This document shows positions 12,188-25,235 of a stretch of 64,000 bases of DNA, in pieces. Made by a program: the position numbers and the translations under genes. This stretch comes from Larix kaempferi (lineage: Eukaryota > Streptophyta > Pinopsida > Pinales > Pinaceae): assembly GCA_027924585.1 (NCBI GenBank), contig BSBM01000150.1, positions 18,024,001 to 18,088,000 on the forward strand. Reading direction: 5' to 3'. Position 1 is the stretch's first letter. The number at the start of each line of letters is the position of its first letter. Under the pieces are notes generated by a model. The model saw nothing but the letters and a program-made list of their open reading frames with translations. It was not told the DNA's origin and ran no database searches.

Positions 12188-12376
12188 CCCCACTGCCAGC
12201 AGGCCTGTTCAGTACCCCGACGGGTTTATCTTGGTGCCATGCAAGCATAGCCCCGCTGCAAGCGAGCTTGTTCAGTACCCCGATGGGTTTACTTGCATTT
12301 ACCGAGCTTCCTTGTTTAAGATTTTACTTAGCATGGAGCCATTGCCAGCATGCCTGTTTAGTACCCGGACAGGTTT
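12188..12376. repeat. Three spaced ~40-bp GC-rich repeats, left copy
   Basis: A unit of the form CTGCCAGCAGGCCTGTTCAG plus TACCCCGACGGGTTT occurs at about 12188-12228, 12251-12292 and 12336-12376, separated by 22-43 bp. It sits in the noncoding stretch between integrase and ORF3 and is much more GC-rich than its surroundings. It is conserved in the right copy. Confidence 0.75.
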
Positions 12377-13237
12377 TCCTCGTATAATGGTACATATATC
12401 TATATATTTTTTAAGGAAGCTGGTTGGCACTAGAGTGTGCTAAGCCTTCTAAACACATAATTCAAAATATTAGAGCGAACCTTATGAGCAACTTTACTTA
12501 TAATGGCCCAGATTATAGATCATGTCAAAAGATAATAACCTAAAGTTGTTCTTTGACCTCTCAGTCTATCTTCTTCATAAGAAAATATTAATGTTCCCCA
12601 CAAAAAATAAAAATATCATTCACTTTTAAGCTACCTTTGAAAGATGATTTAAAAGACAAGTTTTGAAAATGAGTCTAGGATGAGCTAGTGATCCATAGGT
12701 ATAAGATAGAGCTTTTTAGAGATGATATTGATTTCAAGTAGGTCTCTAAGAAATTGTTCTAATGATAATCAGAAATGTGCATGTCTGAATAAAATACCAT
12801 ATGCAAAATCATAAAAAAAAGTGGTTTGAAATAATATAAAGAACACGTTATCTTTTCACTAGGAATTTCAATTTCAAACAATAATTGAAAGAGAAGGGGT
12901 TAAGATGTATTATGAAATTTTTAAAGCACTTCCCCTTTTCAAATAATATCGCATGTGCTGAATATAAGGATAAGGCTCTTGTGATTAAGCTGCAAAACCA
13001 TTTGTTAGATGATTTTGATTTATTAAAAAAAAAACATATGTACAAGGAAAAAGTCATATGAAATTCAAAAAAAAAGGGAAAAGAGTTTTCCTGTTTCAAT
13101 TGACAAAATGTCATAGGCTGATCATAAAAAATGAATTTCCTGTTTAAATACAATTAGCTTGTTAGAAATGACTCTTTATTATTAAAAAGAACAAAAATAT
13201 TTTTACATATATACAAATGAAGATAACCCTTAAAATT

Positions 13238-14640
13238 TCAAGGACTAGGAGAAGGAGAAATGACTTCCTCTTTTACCAACTCCATTTCCTCCTGTTGCAA
13301 AGCATTCTGTACAAAATCTTGTTTAGATATGGGTTGATGATAAAGTTTAAGTCTATGTCCATTTACAACAAAGTAAATTTGAGAATTATCAATTGTCTTA
13401 ATTCTAACGGAACCATTATAAAAATCTATCACAATTTCATATGGACCCATCCAACGAGTAGTTAATTTACCTTTAAAGTTTTTAAACCCTGGATCAAAAA
13501 GTAATTCCCAGTCTCCAGTTTTGAATTATTTTTGTTTGATGTATCTATCATGCCATTTTTTACGTTGGTTTTGTATTAATATTGTGCATTGAATAGCATC
13601 ATGTCTAATCTCGTCTAATTCATTTATTTGCAAGATTCGTTGTCTTTGTGCTTCTTCTAAATCCATTCCTAATTGAGCAGACATACAAAATGTCTTACCT
13701 GAATCAAAATGTCTTAACCTGAAATTCAATAGGTAGGAGAATCTGTTTGCCATAAACAAGTTCATACGGTGTGTGGCCAGTGGTGTTTCTCCAAGTTATT
13801 ATGTAAGCCCACAAGGCTTCTGGGAGCCTATCTACCCAGTCCTTCTGGTGTAATTGAATGGTCTTGGCTAGTATAGCTTCTAATACTTTGTTTGTGCTTT
13901 CTACTCGACCATTTGCCTAAGGATGATATGGTGAACATTTGCAGTGTCTAATACCATAATTGTCAGTAAGTTCTTTAATTAGCTTGGAGGTAAATTGAGA
14001 TCCTTGATCGGTTACAATTTCCCTAGATACATCGAATCGGGTAAATATTTCTTCATATATAAACTCTACCACTGATTTCTCTGTGGCTCAGAATAAAGCT
14101 TTAGCTTCTACCCACTTGGTGACATAATCTGTACAGACTAGTATGTACTTCTTCTTACGAGACATAGGGGAAATTGGTCCAACGAAATCTAAAGCCCATT
14201 TTTCAAAATGTTCAATCATAACTTGGGGATGTAAGGGCATCTCATCGGATGGCATAGGTCTACCCATTCTTTGGCAACTGTCACATCCTTTGACATATTT
14301 GGAAGCATCTTTGAAAATGCTTGGCTAATAATATCTAGGGTGCAAAACCTTGTATGTTGTTCTTTTGTCAGAAAAGTGCCCACCACAAGGTCCTCCATGA
14401 CATGCATGAAGGATCTCTGCCATCTCATCCTCTCGTACACATCGTCTAATAATAAGGTCAAGACCAGTACGAAAAATATCATTATCCACCAAGGAATAAT
14501 TAGAGCTTTGAAATATGATTCTACATTTTTCGGGTGGGGAGAGATGGTTTAGTAGCTTTCCAATTTCTAAATAATTGGCTCTTCCTGTAAACCATGGGGT
14601 TCGAACAGATACAACGAACAAATGTTCATCTGGAAAGCTA
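13238..14640 (-). pseudogene. Integrase, left Ty3 copy, broken
   Basis: Reading leftward: the zinc-binding region [14 protein letters not shown] ... [10 protein letters not shown], then the core with WALDFVGP (first Asp), VTDQGSQF (second Asp) and NGRVESTNK (Glu), then the C-terminal part with WMGPYEIV and a tail to 13238. All three DDE residues are visible. The frame is interrupted at least four times: a TAA after HPRYY (14325-14327), TGA at 14088-14090, TAG at about 13918 (family reads HPQ) and frameshifts near 13526-13530 and 13700. The TGA at 14088 is shared with the right copy. Confidence 0.85.
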
Positions 14641-15906
14641 TCATCGACAGGGATGGCATCATTGTCAATTTGAATTCGGGAGAGAAAATCTGCTACTACA
14701 TTCTCTTGGCTAGGACGATCAACAATAGTGATGTTAAATTATTGTAACAGAAGAAGCCATCGAGTCACCCTGCCATTGGTGATTGGTTTATTCATCAAAA
14801 CTCTGATGGAAAAGTGATCGGTATGTATGAAAATTTCATATCCTGTGATATAACGACAAAACTTGTTGATGGAATAGACTACTTCCAGAAATTCTTTTTC
14901 GATAACAGTGTATTTCGATTCTACAGGAGTCAAATTTTTACTAGCAAAGTATATGGCATGTGATGCCTTTCCTTCCTTTTGACCTAACACTACTGATATG
15001 GCTATATCAGAAGCATCAGTAGATATATGAAAGGGAAGGGCCCAATTGGGGCCCCTAAGTATTGGTTCTACTGACAGCTTTGCCTTCAAAGTATCGAAGG
15101 CCTGTTGACAAGGTTCAATGCATTGAAATTCTATGTCTTTCATGAGTAGTTTGAACATAGGTGTGGCTATCTTGGTGAAATTTTCTATAAAGCGACTATA
15201 ATAGCCTGCATGGCCAAGAAAGCTTCTTACTTCCTTCGGAGTGTTTGGAGGAGGAAGATTGACAATTATTTCTATCTTGGCAGGATCCACCTTAATACCT
15301 TGAAGAGAGACATGGTGTCCTAGAACTATGCCCTATGTTAAGAACATCTTACATTTTTCATGACTAAGAGCTAAGTTTGTTACTTGCACCGAATAAGAAC
15401 TGTTTCAAGGTTATCAAGGGATTCTTGAAAGGTATTACCATAAACTGTAAAATCATCCATATAAACTTCTACACAATCATGTATAAGGTCAGCAAAGATT
15501 CCTAAAACTGCATGCTGTAAAGTAGCAGGTGCATTACAGAGGCCAAATGGTAACACTCGATAGGCATATGTCCCCCAAGAACAAGTAAAGGTAATCTTGT
15601 CTTGGTCCTCAGGTGCTATTAATATTTGATTGTATCCACTATACCCATCAAGGAAAGAAAAGTTTTGTTTCCCTGATAACGTATCTAAAACCTGATCGAT
15701 GAAAGGCAGAGGGAAGTAGTCCTTAAGAGTGGCCTTGTTCAATTCTCAAAAATCAACAACGATACGTCATTCCCTGTGACTTTCTTTGGAACTACCACCA
15801 GAGGAGACACCCATTTACTATTAGAAATTGGGTAGATGAACCGAACGTTAAGGAGTTCTTTTAATTCTTCTTTTACTATATCTTTTAGGGATGGATTCAT
15901 TATCCT
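14641..15906 (-). pseudogene. Reverse transcriptase and RNase H, left Ty3 copy, broken
   Basis: RT motifs: DYFPLPFIDQVLD, FSFLDGYSGYNQI (first catalytic Asp), TFTCSWGTYAYRVLPFGLCNAPAT and YMDDF at about 15451-15462. A frameshift or small deletion near 15380-15400 breaks the palm. RT resumes at 15290 with FLGHAGYYSRFI; RNase H follows (STDASDIAISVVLGQ, SKYTVIEKEFLEVVYSINKF, HTDHFSIR). A TAG at 15907 precedes the RT (where RQPQR is usual), and a TAA at 14739 interrupts the RNase H tail. Active-site residues are largely intact despite the stops. Confidence 0.85.
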
Positions 15907-17205
15907 CTAGGGTTGTCTGACATGAGGTATGTTTGTATCTGTGTAAATGTGGTGAATACAAGTATCTGGGAGTATGCCCTTCATATCAGTGTATTCCCAT
16001 GCAAATGCTCCAGTTTGAGTTTTGAGAACTTTTAGTAATTGTTTCTGATGGCTCTCATCTGAACCTGCATTTATATGTAGAAATTTTTCGGAACTAACCT
16101 CACAAGGTATGGTATAAGATCCTAGATTTTCTTCAATTGCAAAGACACGGGGTGTACTTGTAAATGTTGAGAGGCTCATGCTTTCTTGGAATTCATCTCC
16201 AAATATTTGGTCAAGTTGGGAAAAAGACTGAGGAAAGTCTATACATGTTGTGGAAGAGATAAATTGATTCAACACATTCTCAGTATTATGTTCTTGAAGC
16301 ACCCAAGAGAAATCACTAACAACGGAAATTTCTTCCATGTTCTTCTCCCCAAAAGGATAATCTAACCAAAATAGGTTTTCAGTTATTGGCTGTGCTGGTC
16401 GGTATAAAGCGAGTTTTCTTATGGATAACCCATTAGAGAAAATCATTTCTCCATCCCTACATCCTATGAATGCATTGGAAGTAGCATTGTCGGAGTAGGG
16501 CAGAGGAACTGTCCTAAATGGAGAACTTATAAAACTATTGTAGTCATCAAGTTAATAGCAGCTCCTAGATCAATCAGTGTGTTTCCTATGGCAATGTTAT
16601 TGATGATAGTAGTCACTACAGGATTTCCTGGATTTGTATACTTCAGGATTCTAGGCTGTTCTGCTATGCAATATGATATTTCACCTATGACATGTATAGT
16701 TGGAGGGTTTTTTTGTTTTTTACCTGGTCTCTTAATGTAGAGTTGTTTTATCACTTTACCATAGATTGGTATATCCTTAATGGCTTGTAATAAAGGAATT
16801 TTAATACAAATCTTTTTCAGTTCATTAATGATGTTATACTCTGGGTAAGTTGCAGGTTTTTCTATTATTAGATGCTCCAGATATGGGGGTGATTTTTATC
16901 CTATAATTACTTCCTTATGTGCATGGTTATGTGTTGAAGATCCAGGGATAACCACATATTTAAGAATGGCATCATTCAAAACTTCATTAGGTATATTTTC
17001 TTCTTCATTCTCTTGTTGGATAACAACTGATGACTTGGGCTGATCTTGCAAAACTCTTCCAGACTGTAGTTGAATTTCATATATTGGTGCGGACGAAATG
17101 GCATATGATGGAAGAGGTAACAACCCAATGCTATTAAGAGCTTGGGTTGGCTTGTTGTTAGGATTAGGTATCAATTGTGCAGGTAAATTGTGGGTCTTGG
17201 AGGAT
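15907..17205 (-). pseudogene. Protease and linker, left Ty3 copy, with 157-bp deletion
   Basis: Protease core NTLIDLGAAINLM lies at about 16535-16580; the DLGA form replaces the usual DTG/DSG, as in Athila-type elements. Compared with the right copy, 157 bp (right 29319-29475) are missing at the junction 16482/16483, removing the end of the protease and shifting frame. The linker at 15907-16446 (QPITENLFWLDYPFG ... FSQLDQIFGDEF) is open for 179 codons. The upstream Pro-rich and charged linker at 16896-17174 is also partly open. Confidence 0.8.
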
Positions 17206-19099
17206 TCATATTCTAGAAATGGTGAGGTTGATTTGGGATAGTGGGTAGCGAAGGAGGTGCAAATCTAGGAAAAAGTTGTTGAATATTAGGTGGGTGAGGA
17301 TAGTCAAGCATAGGAGGATATGGTTGAGAATAATCTTGTCCTCTACATCCGTGGGGCCATTGTTGTTGTTGAGCATTCTGAGGAGGGTACTACGGTGGCC
17401 AATTATGCCAACCTGAAGTGTTCCATTGTTGAGGAGGTTGATAAGGATGGTATTAGAGTGGAAATTTAAATGATGGATCCTGACCCGAAGGATGATCCCT
17501 AGGTAGCCAAGGCCTCCTAGATGTTTCACCAAAGTTTCCACTCTTGTATACAGCTTGCAACCTAGGCAACAATGGACAATTATCAGTTGGATGTTCTTCT
17601 GTACAAAGGTGACAAACTAAAACATTACTCAATGGACATTCTCTTTGGGGATGTATAGTTCTACACCTAGGACAGAAAATACTCATTTCTACATGCTCTT
17701 TATCCTATCTCTTTTTAGCTTGTAGTCCATCTAGTTGAGAACCCATAGCTTTTAAGATATCTGTTTTGAAATTTTCTAATAGGTTTCCCAACTCTACCCT
17801 TGTAACTCCACCAGGAACAGATGTGTTTCCTTTTAAATTTCTAGCATAAGATTCTTGAAAGTTTCTTCCACTTTTCCCTCTGCTCTTTGAGTAATTCCTA
17901 CATAATTCACAAATATGTTCAAAAGACTTATGAGAGATGTCTATTGCTGCCATGAGATTATGTTTTTATAATAATTCTTCTGAGATTCCCTTGAGGAAGA
18001 GTGTTCTTACTGCATCTTCTCGAAGATCACTATATTTGGATTTATGCAACACATATTTAAACCTTTCGAGATAGTCTTCTAGGCTCTCATCTTCAAGTTG
18101 TTGAATTTTAAAAATATCGTTACAAGAGTAGTTAGGTTTACATTAATCTTGATATTTATAGTAAAAATGCATTCTTCATGTCTTCCCAAGTTCTAATACT
18201 AGATTCTCCTAATCCCATAAACCATCGAAGAGAAGAATCTTTTAATGTGGCAGGAAAGAGTTTTAGTTTTTGGCCATCTTGGAGGTAATTATAACTCCTA
18301 CACAAAATGTCAAACTCAAATAAGAATGTATCCAGATCCTCACTACTCTTCCCATAAAAGGTTGGTAGTGAGGAGGGAGGGATGTTTTTCATAGTAACAT
18401 CTTGTGCAGTGTCTAAGATGGGGAACCAAAATGTACCTTCAGTTCTAACCTCTCCTTCTTCTTCATCTTGTTGGACATGATCTTCATTTGCATCCCCCAT
18501 GAAGATTTGATTGCCAAAGAGAGAAAACCTAGGTGGTTCCTTCCTTGGTGAGTATGGGATGTCCCAACGTTCTGTCTAAGGGAGAGTATTCTTCTTTTTA
18601 GGAGGAGAATTACCAGCCAGTTTTGAAGGTCCCACCGTGGTTGTCTCAATGTGGGAAACAAATATATTTGTAGAGCTCCCAAAAAGAGCATCTACTTTTG
18701 CAGGATCAACAAAATCTACTGAGTTTGGGCCACCTACTATTGAAAAAGTAGTGTCTTTGGGATTTTGGACTAATGGAGGGTTGGGAGGTTCTGAATTTTT
18801 ATCCTTTTGAGTTTCCTCTTGTCTGAGTTCAGTCTCTATATGAGCTTGAGGTTCTTCTACTGGAATTTTATTATTTATTTAAGGACAGAATTTTCTGATA
18901 TCCCCATGGTTTCCCCTAAATGGTTTCCAGAAAGGTTTTCCATTGCTTTCCAAGTAGGATTGTCCCCTTTTGGTGTATTCTGATACCTCTCTGCTGAGTT
19001 AGTAGTTGGGGTGGCACGCCCCCCGTATAGATTAGTAGGAATTTTAGTAGGGATTTTAGTTTTAATAAATCTACCTTGTGAATCTCTAGACCTATTCAT
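17206..19099 (-). pseudogene. gag with two zinc knuckles, left Ty3 copy, broken
   Basis: Start MNRSRDSQGRFIKTKI at 19099, 242 bp after the PBS. The capsid region is spread over 18691-17705 in several frames: NIPPSSLPTFYGKSSEDLDTFLFEFD, LKDSSLRWFMGLGESSIRTWEDMKNAFL (retrotransposon gag domain). Two nucleic-acid-binding knuckles, CPRCRTIHPQREC and CHLCTEEHPTDNC, lie at 17590-17675; both are CX2CX3HX4C. TAG codons at 17705-17707 and 17390-17392 are shared with the right copy. There are also small private indels, for example near 18140 and 17955. Confidence 0.85.
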
Positions 19100-19277
19100 G
19101 AAAATAAAACTATAACTGAAATAAATTCTAATTACATCCTACAATTGCTGGGTTTTGGGGATACCTATTATAACAGATGCACAAGTTCTTACCTCTCGTC
19201 TTACCGCTCACCCGCCACCAGCCTATTTCTAAGTTTCAGAGGAGGAAATTCAAATCTATCACTAAGCTTTTGAAAGA

Positions 19278-19340
19278 GAATTCTATCTATCTTTAACTAA
19301 ATTCTACCTATTGTCAACTGAATTCTACCTATCTTCAACT
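19278..19340 (-). repeat. Leader 21-bp repeat, three copies, left Ty3 copy
   Basis: GAATTCTACCTATCTTCAACT and near copies start at 19278, 19299 and 19320, abutting the PBS. The same triplet is present in the right copy at 32257-32319. It belongs to the untranslated leader. Confidence 0.75.
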
Positions 19341-19357
19341 CCCCGGAAACAACGCCA
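19341..19357 (-). other. Primer binding site (tRNA-Asp type), mutated, left Ty3 copy
   Basis: + strand CCCCGGAAACAACGCCA, element sense TGGCGTTGTTTCCGGGG, three bases from the LTR at 19361. It differs at three positions from the 3' end complement of plant tRNA-Asp (TGGCGCCGTTGCCGGGG). Confidence 0.75.
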
Positions 19358-19360
19358 AAA

Positions 19361-22112
19361 TGTTGGGTGTTTGAGCGATCTCAAAGAAAACACCTAATAT
19401 TAATTATCAACCAGGATTGGTAATCTTAGAGTTGAGGCAAAGTATATGTTGAGGTAGAATGGTACCTAATATTTTCGGTTTGTCAGACCTTAGAAATGAT
19501 TAAATAAAAAAAAGGTCGAAAGATCTTTCAGAATGAAAAACGGAGTCAAATGTTTAAGCATACAACTATTAAACTGTTTAAACTAAACCAACAGATCAGA
19601 ATAGTATCAAACTATACTACTCTACTCTATGATTGAACAATAGGAAAGATAAAAACAAATACTAAACAAAAAGAAAACTACTTCTTATGAAAATGAAAAC
19701 TACTTAATTAAACTTTCAGATTTCAATCAAGAAGTTAGAAATGACAATTATGGACAAAGTTAAAACTGCAGATATAAAAGAAAAACTTACAACTAATCTA
19801 TGAAAAAGAACTTCTAACCAAACTACAATTACTAACATGAATTTGCAATGTAAATTATTCTAAACCGAATTACCTAATTCCATTCTTCTTGATTACGTAC
19901 ATCAAATGTGATAGGAACTGGAGTGAATGTATCGTAGTGACTTTCGAATGTAATAAGGAAACCAATTGGAAGCAAATCTAGTTTAACTTCTACAAATAAA
20001 TGCAAACTAAAGATTATCCAACTACAATTAACTTTGAACATTATGAACTACTTTCTATCCATACATGAACAACGTGAAACTAATATAACTTGGAAACAAG
20101 TAGAAAACTTAATAGAGATATTTAATTGAACTGGATTTGATTTGGAAGCGAGTAGAAAACTTGATAAATATATTTTATACAAGAGCAAGTAGAAAACTTG
20201 ATAAAGATTTTTATTTATAATCCAAATCTTATGTCATGAACATCTTCATTATCTGTATGAATGAAAAGCTAATCCTATGATTAACGAATGAAACTACCAA
20301 ATTTGAAATAACTTGGAAAATGAAATAATTAACTCTTTATTTAAAAATAAACTATTTAGGAATGAAACTGATAAATTTTGAAACAGTAACTAATTGGCAA
20401 ATCATACATGAAAAACTTAACTTTGAAAGACAGTTAAAAAAGAGAAGATTAAAGGAGATAGTGTGGAAATGGGAAATAATGACAAAACTCAATTAAAACT
20501 CTATGTAACATGAAAACAAGATCTTAATTACATCTAAACTATTAATTAGGAGCAAGAAACATTACAGTTAAAAAGCATAAGAAACTAGATTCTGAATAAG
20601 CATAAAAAGAATGCAGAAAGTGTAAAGATCCAAATGACGATCCGGATGCCTGTTTGAATGACGGTCCGAATGACAGTCTGGATGGAAGAAAACGATTTAA
20701 ACTAAAGAAAAGAAGAAGTTGGGATGATTTTAACTACCAATTGGTTTATGCATATGATCCTACAATGCAAAGGAAGCAATAGATCGATTAATTAGAGGCT
20801 AAAGCAACAAGAAACCATTATTCTAATCATTATCTAAGGGAAATAAACCATTCCTATGATATGCTCAACCAAGACTGAGATGGAAGATAGAAGCAACCTA
20901 TAGCTACAGAGAGAGAAGCTAATAGAACTTAAAACAACATCTAAATAAAGATTGTGAAAATTTTGAAAGCAAACTACAAAACAATATGCTTGGTCGACCA
21001 TTCGTAATCCTGAAAAATAGATTACGTTAGCAGCAAAATACAGTTTATAAGAAAAAACAAAGAGATAACATCTATAGGAAAACATAGACAATTAAATGAC
21101 TGAGAAATAAACTATCTACTTGCAGAAAGAATGTACAAAATAAAAGAAACCTCCGGTTGATGAGGGGCCCTTCCCAGCAATCAGAGATTGAAACTAAATC
21201 AACTTAATCACCAACAACTGCGAACTGGAACTTCCATTAACTAATAAAAATTACAAAAATGACTACTATCTTCTGTGGATTCTACAAGCTATCTGCTAAT
21301 CTGATGATCATCATTTCTCTATACAAAACAACTATTTATAAGTTTACAGTGATGGAGACGGTCGACAGAGTTGACCTCTCTAAAAATAGAGGTCTTTAAG
21401 ACTGTAAAACGGTTGTTGGGTGATGCATGACAGCACAGAGGGCGTCTACCATGTTCCATAGGGTCGGTTCCTTCACGCAGCTGCTGCAACGTTGATCTTC
21501 CTTCGACGTGGGTAGAGAGGTGTGTTTGCGGACTGAGCGTGGGAAAACGGGGATCCTCTAGAACATTGGCGTGAACAGGTGTGCATGATATGAGGTTGAA
21601 CGAGCAGGCAAGTTGGAGTCTGGAGTGTTGACATGGGGAAGAGGTGTGTTGTCGAGCTTGGCAGGCAGGAAGATGAATATTCCAGAACAAGAGCTCACCA
21701 ACCATAACCACCATGTCGTTAACAGAACCCACTTGTCCATTTTTGTCTTTAATGGCCAGGAATATGCCAACCGACGATTCCGTGGGTCGAACGCAAGGCT
21801 GAATGACGGGTTGGACACGGCTGAACATTGGCAACGTAAACACACGGTCTGAATGGAGGACCATTTTAAAACCCTATCCTGTAGAGCAAAATTAAATGCC
21901 AAGTATGCCTAGAAAAATGTCACTTTAACATTAATAAATCATAATATAGAGAGATTGGATCAAAATTCATGTGATAAGTAAATATATGCATACCTGGTCT
22001 ATTTGATGGTCTGAATGGAAAAGAGAATGACTTATTATAGAAAAAATGATGGAAATAACGCCACTCAGAGTAGGTTTGATGATAAAAAATGGTGACAAAA
22101 TAGACACCAACA
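19361..22112 (-). mobile_element. Central LTR shared by both Ty3 copies
   Basis: TGTTGGGTG at 19361 to ...GACACCAACA at 22112, 2752 bp. To its left lies the PBS of the left copy, to its right the polypurine tract of the right copy, so one LTR acts as 5' LTR for one copy and 3' LTR for the other. Diverged from the left LTR at roughly one base in twelve near its start. The 181-codon frame at 21319-21864 lies inside the LTR and is not a credible gene. Confidence 0.85.
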
Positions 22113-22124
22113 TCCCCCCAAACC
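22113..22124 (-). other. Polypurine tract of the right Ty3 copy
   Basis: TCCCCCCAAACC on the + strand, identical to the tract at 9228-9239, adjoining the central LTR. Confidence 0.8.
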
Positions 22125-22163
22125 AGAGACATGCCGGGTCCCACTAAGCAAAACAGAGAGAAA

Positions 22164-23700
22164 TTAGGAAGAAGGCCGAGCTACAATAGCATCGGCCTTC
22201 AACTTAGATGATGAAGATATAGATTTGGCCTGGAGATTCTTGAATTGGTCCTTTAAGGAATTATACCTCATCCACAGGGAAATATGGGATGATGTTTTGG
22301 CGTTAACCAAGCATTCAATGATTTTTACTTGTGTGCACAGTATCTTGTTTTCTTCATGAAGCTCAGAGATTGTTTCCACATAGTTTTGATTCTGGTCTAT
22401 CAACCGTGCTATCACTTGGGTCAACTTATCCACCTCCTGCTGAGTCAGAATGGGTTGTTCTTCATGATGTTCAGGGTTCTTTGGGGGACTCAACTCTTTT
22501 GAAAATGTTTCACCCCCAACAGTATGATCTTCAAGAATTTTGTCTTTGTTGTGTGCACGAGAACTTCCAGCAGCAGAGGCTTTACTCATTTGAGCAGATA
22601 CATTGGCTAATGTGAGGAGGGGTGTTTCAAAAGTATGGTCATCTGACTGGACGTTTGAACGTGATGGTTGAACGACGGTCTGAATGATAGACTGGTCGAT
22701 GGACTGATCACAGTTTGTTTTCCTGGGTTTAACAGGTACTAATGAAAAGAGTGGAGGTTCCGAAGTGGGGTCACCAAGAGTAAGTTCTGGAGAAGGTGAT
22801 GAATGGACAAGGTGCACATCGCCTAAGGGACCCTCATCAAACTGCACATGCTTAGTGTCTCGTTCTGCTTGCATAGAGGTTTGAGTAGGTTCACTAAAAC
22901 TGGCTTGGAAACCATGATGTTTTCGAGGAGGAGAGGGTTTGACAGTAGACTTCTCAATTAAATTAGGGTTCAGTATCTCAAAGACAAAACGATCCCAGGT
23001 TTTCCCTCTCTTTTCCAACTGGTGAATGATCAGAAGTTTAATAAGACAATGGTGATACAAGCTGCCAGAGGGATTAACATTATTTTTCCTAACTTGGCTT
23101 GACATCTTCTCCAAACTCTTCAGGAAATAAAATGGGAAGTTGAGGGTCTGATTGTTAACAAAATGTGCAAGCAATCTAAAATGGCAGGCTTTAAAAACAG
23201 TAAACTTACCCTCACAAGTGATCAAATGGATGAAGACAGTCAAAGGATCTAGATATTCTGGCTTGACCCATTCCCTATGGAATCCTTTGGTACCAGCAAT
23301 GTGTTGAAAATCGGCTTTCAAGGAAAATTCATGAGCCTTCCGTGGAAGGAGAGATGCTTGTGTCATCAGGCACACTCTCTAGGGAGCTTCGCAGCCAATG
23401 TGATGGATTCTTCTGTCACGGAGAAAATGAGATGGCCAAATTTGGTCATCTTGCCATCGAATCCCTTAACGAACAGTAATGAAATTTCGTGGTCATGACC
23501 CTGAAGGAGGCGAAGAAACGAACCCCATCCTTCTCGAAGGAATACCTCACGGCATTCTGTAAACTCGGGGATGCGAAGGAGATCCTAGTAGCTACCGAGT
23601 TCATAACGGATTGACATTGTTGATGGAGGATGGGGGATGAAAATAGATAGGTACAGGCGGTGCAAGAAATTGCAGAGGACACGGCTCACAGAGAAAATAA
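22164..23700 (-). CDS. ORF3 downstream of integrase, right Ty3 copy, mostly open
   Basis: A single frame of 403 codons (22164-23375) covers the second half of the conserved domain (TCEGKFTVFKACHFRLLAHF, LNFPFYFLKSLEKM, GKTWDRFVFEILNPNLI). It continues through a Ser/Pro/Thr/Gln-rich linker and ends in a heptad-like stretch TQQEVDKLTQVIARLIDQNQ, probably a coiled coil. The N-terminal half (IPEFTECREVFLREGWGSFL, FSVTEESITLAAKLPREC) lies upstream in another frame to about 23700, with a TGA after PREC and a TAG near 23590. The same frameshift occurs in the left copy. No signal peptide or clear membrane segment is visible, so an envelope role is not supported. Function unknown. Confidence 0.7.
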
Positions 23701-24513
23701 AAAGCGAACAGAATGGAGCAAAATTCACGCAGTCATCAGTTTAAATTAAGGTCCGTTTGAATGGTTGAATGGTCGTAGATGAAGCATGCTTGAGAGATTA
23801 CGCTTGTCATTCGAATATCTTGAGTCAAGTGCCAGCATAGAAGTGCATGAATTCAGTGAATATGTGTAGTTATACTATATTCAACCATGTCCAAAGTCGA
23901 GCTTTGGACAGGATGAATGTAATTCACATAATGGGATAGATTACAGATGAGAGATCATGAAGATTCGATTCATAAGATGGTAAATCGCACGATAGTTAAG
24001 ACCACATGGCGGTCATGCAATGATTCTTAAAATCTTGCGTAATCCATTCATTTAATGGAGGTGAGATGGGTAAGGGAATGAGACCATGTGTGAAATTGAT
24101 GTTTGATTGATCCCTGTCATCATTGGTTGATTAGAATTTCAAATATCTTGGCACGCTTATTGATATTTATACAAGCTAAGGTTTCATTCAGCACTTCATT
24201 CATAACGTTGTTCATTTGCTGCGTTCATCACCTCATTCGGATCGACATTCGACCCATCATCCAGCCTTTCATACAGACTTTTGTCTATACAAGATCTTAT
24301 TGTTGATGCTGACGGAAGCTGATTTTTGCAGGGAATTTCTAAGGCTACTAGTGCACAAAAGATGCTGTAAACTTTGCTTTCTGGAACTTTAAGTCTCATT
24401 AATTAAAACAATTTGCCTTCTTCTTTTTGCATTAACCTGCAAACACCTATCATTTTATCAAAAATAAATAAACTTTTTTATAAATATTCAAAAAGTAAAA
24501 AAAACAATTCTAA

Positions 24514-24531
24514 TCCTCCCCCAAACCAAAG
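24514..24531 (-). other. Internal polypurine-like tract, right copy, motif deleted
   Basis: Element sense CTTTGGTTTGGGGGAGGA is kept. The adjoining CTTGAGGACACGCC block seen in the left copy is missing through a deletion of about 28-30 bp. Confidence 0.55.
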
Positions 24532-25028
24532 AAAGTGATTAATATTTAAATATTTTCAATTGAAATTTTTACAGATAGCTTCTAAAATGTTGTGATAATT
24601 TTCATAAGGAAATGAATTATTAATTAATAAATGTAGATGATTCAGATATGTACATTCATCAAAAAAGAATACAATAGTGCTTAAGAAGACCATATGAAAA
24701 ATGACAGTATAATTGATGTGAAAAATGCCATAGGAAAACTAGCCATCCGTGACTTATTTAAAGATCTCTTGTCATCCAAAGAATATAGATAAGGTTCACT
24801 GTAGAGTTTGTGAGATTTCTATAATTATGGGTCCCATTTCTAGGATAATCATATCCTAGGTATTGTTTGAATTAGATGACAGGGTCGGGTCCAAGTCCAA
24901 CTTATAGTCATTCTCTAATGACAGTATAAATAACTGGCCTAAACATGTGTTTGTGTACTCAGGTTTCTTTATATATGAACTGTGTGCATAGTAATGCATT
25001 AACCAAACCTCTTTTACCCGATATTACC

Positions 25029-25235
25029 TAGCTGCCAGTAGGCCTGTTCAATACCCCGACGGGTTTATCTTGGTGCCATGCAGGCATAGCCCCGCTTCCA
25101 GCGAGCCTGTTAAGTACCCAACGAGTTTACTTGCATTTACCGAGCTTCCTTGCTTAAGATTTTACTTAGCATGGACCCGCTACCAGCAGGCTTGTTCAGT
25201 ACCCCGACGGGTTTTCCTCATATAATGATACATAC

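Noticed and set aside
21319-21902. 181- and 114-codon frames inside the central LTR
   Set aside because: They lie within a noncoding LTR, overlap each other in different frames and are broken in the matching part of the left LTR.
22164-23375. ORF3 as a retroviral envelope gene
   Set aside because: No signal peptide, clear transmembrane segment or cleavage motif is visible. Only the position is env-like.
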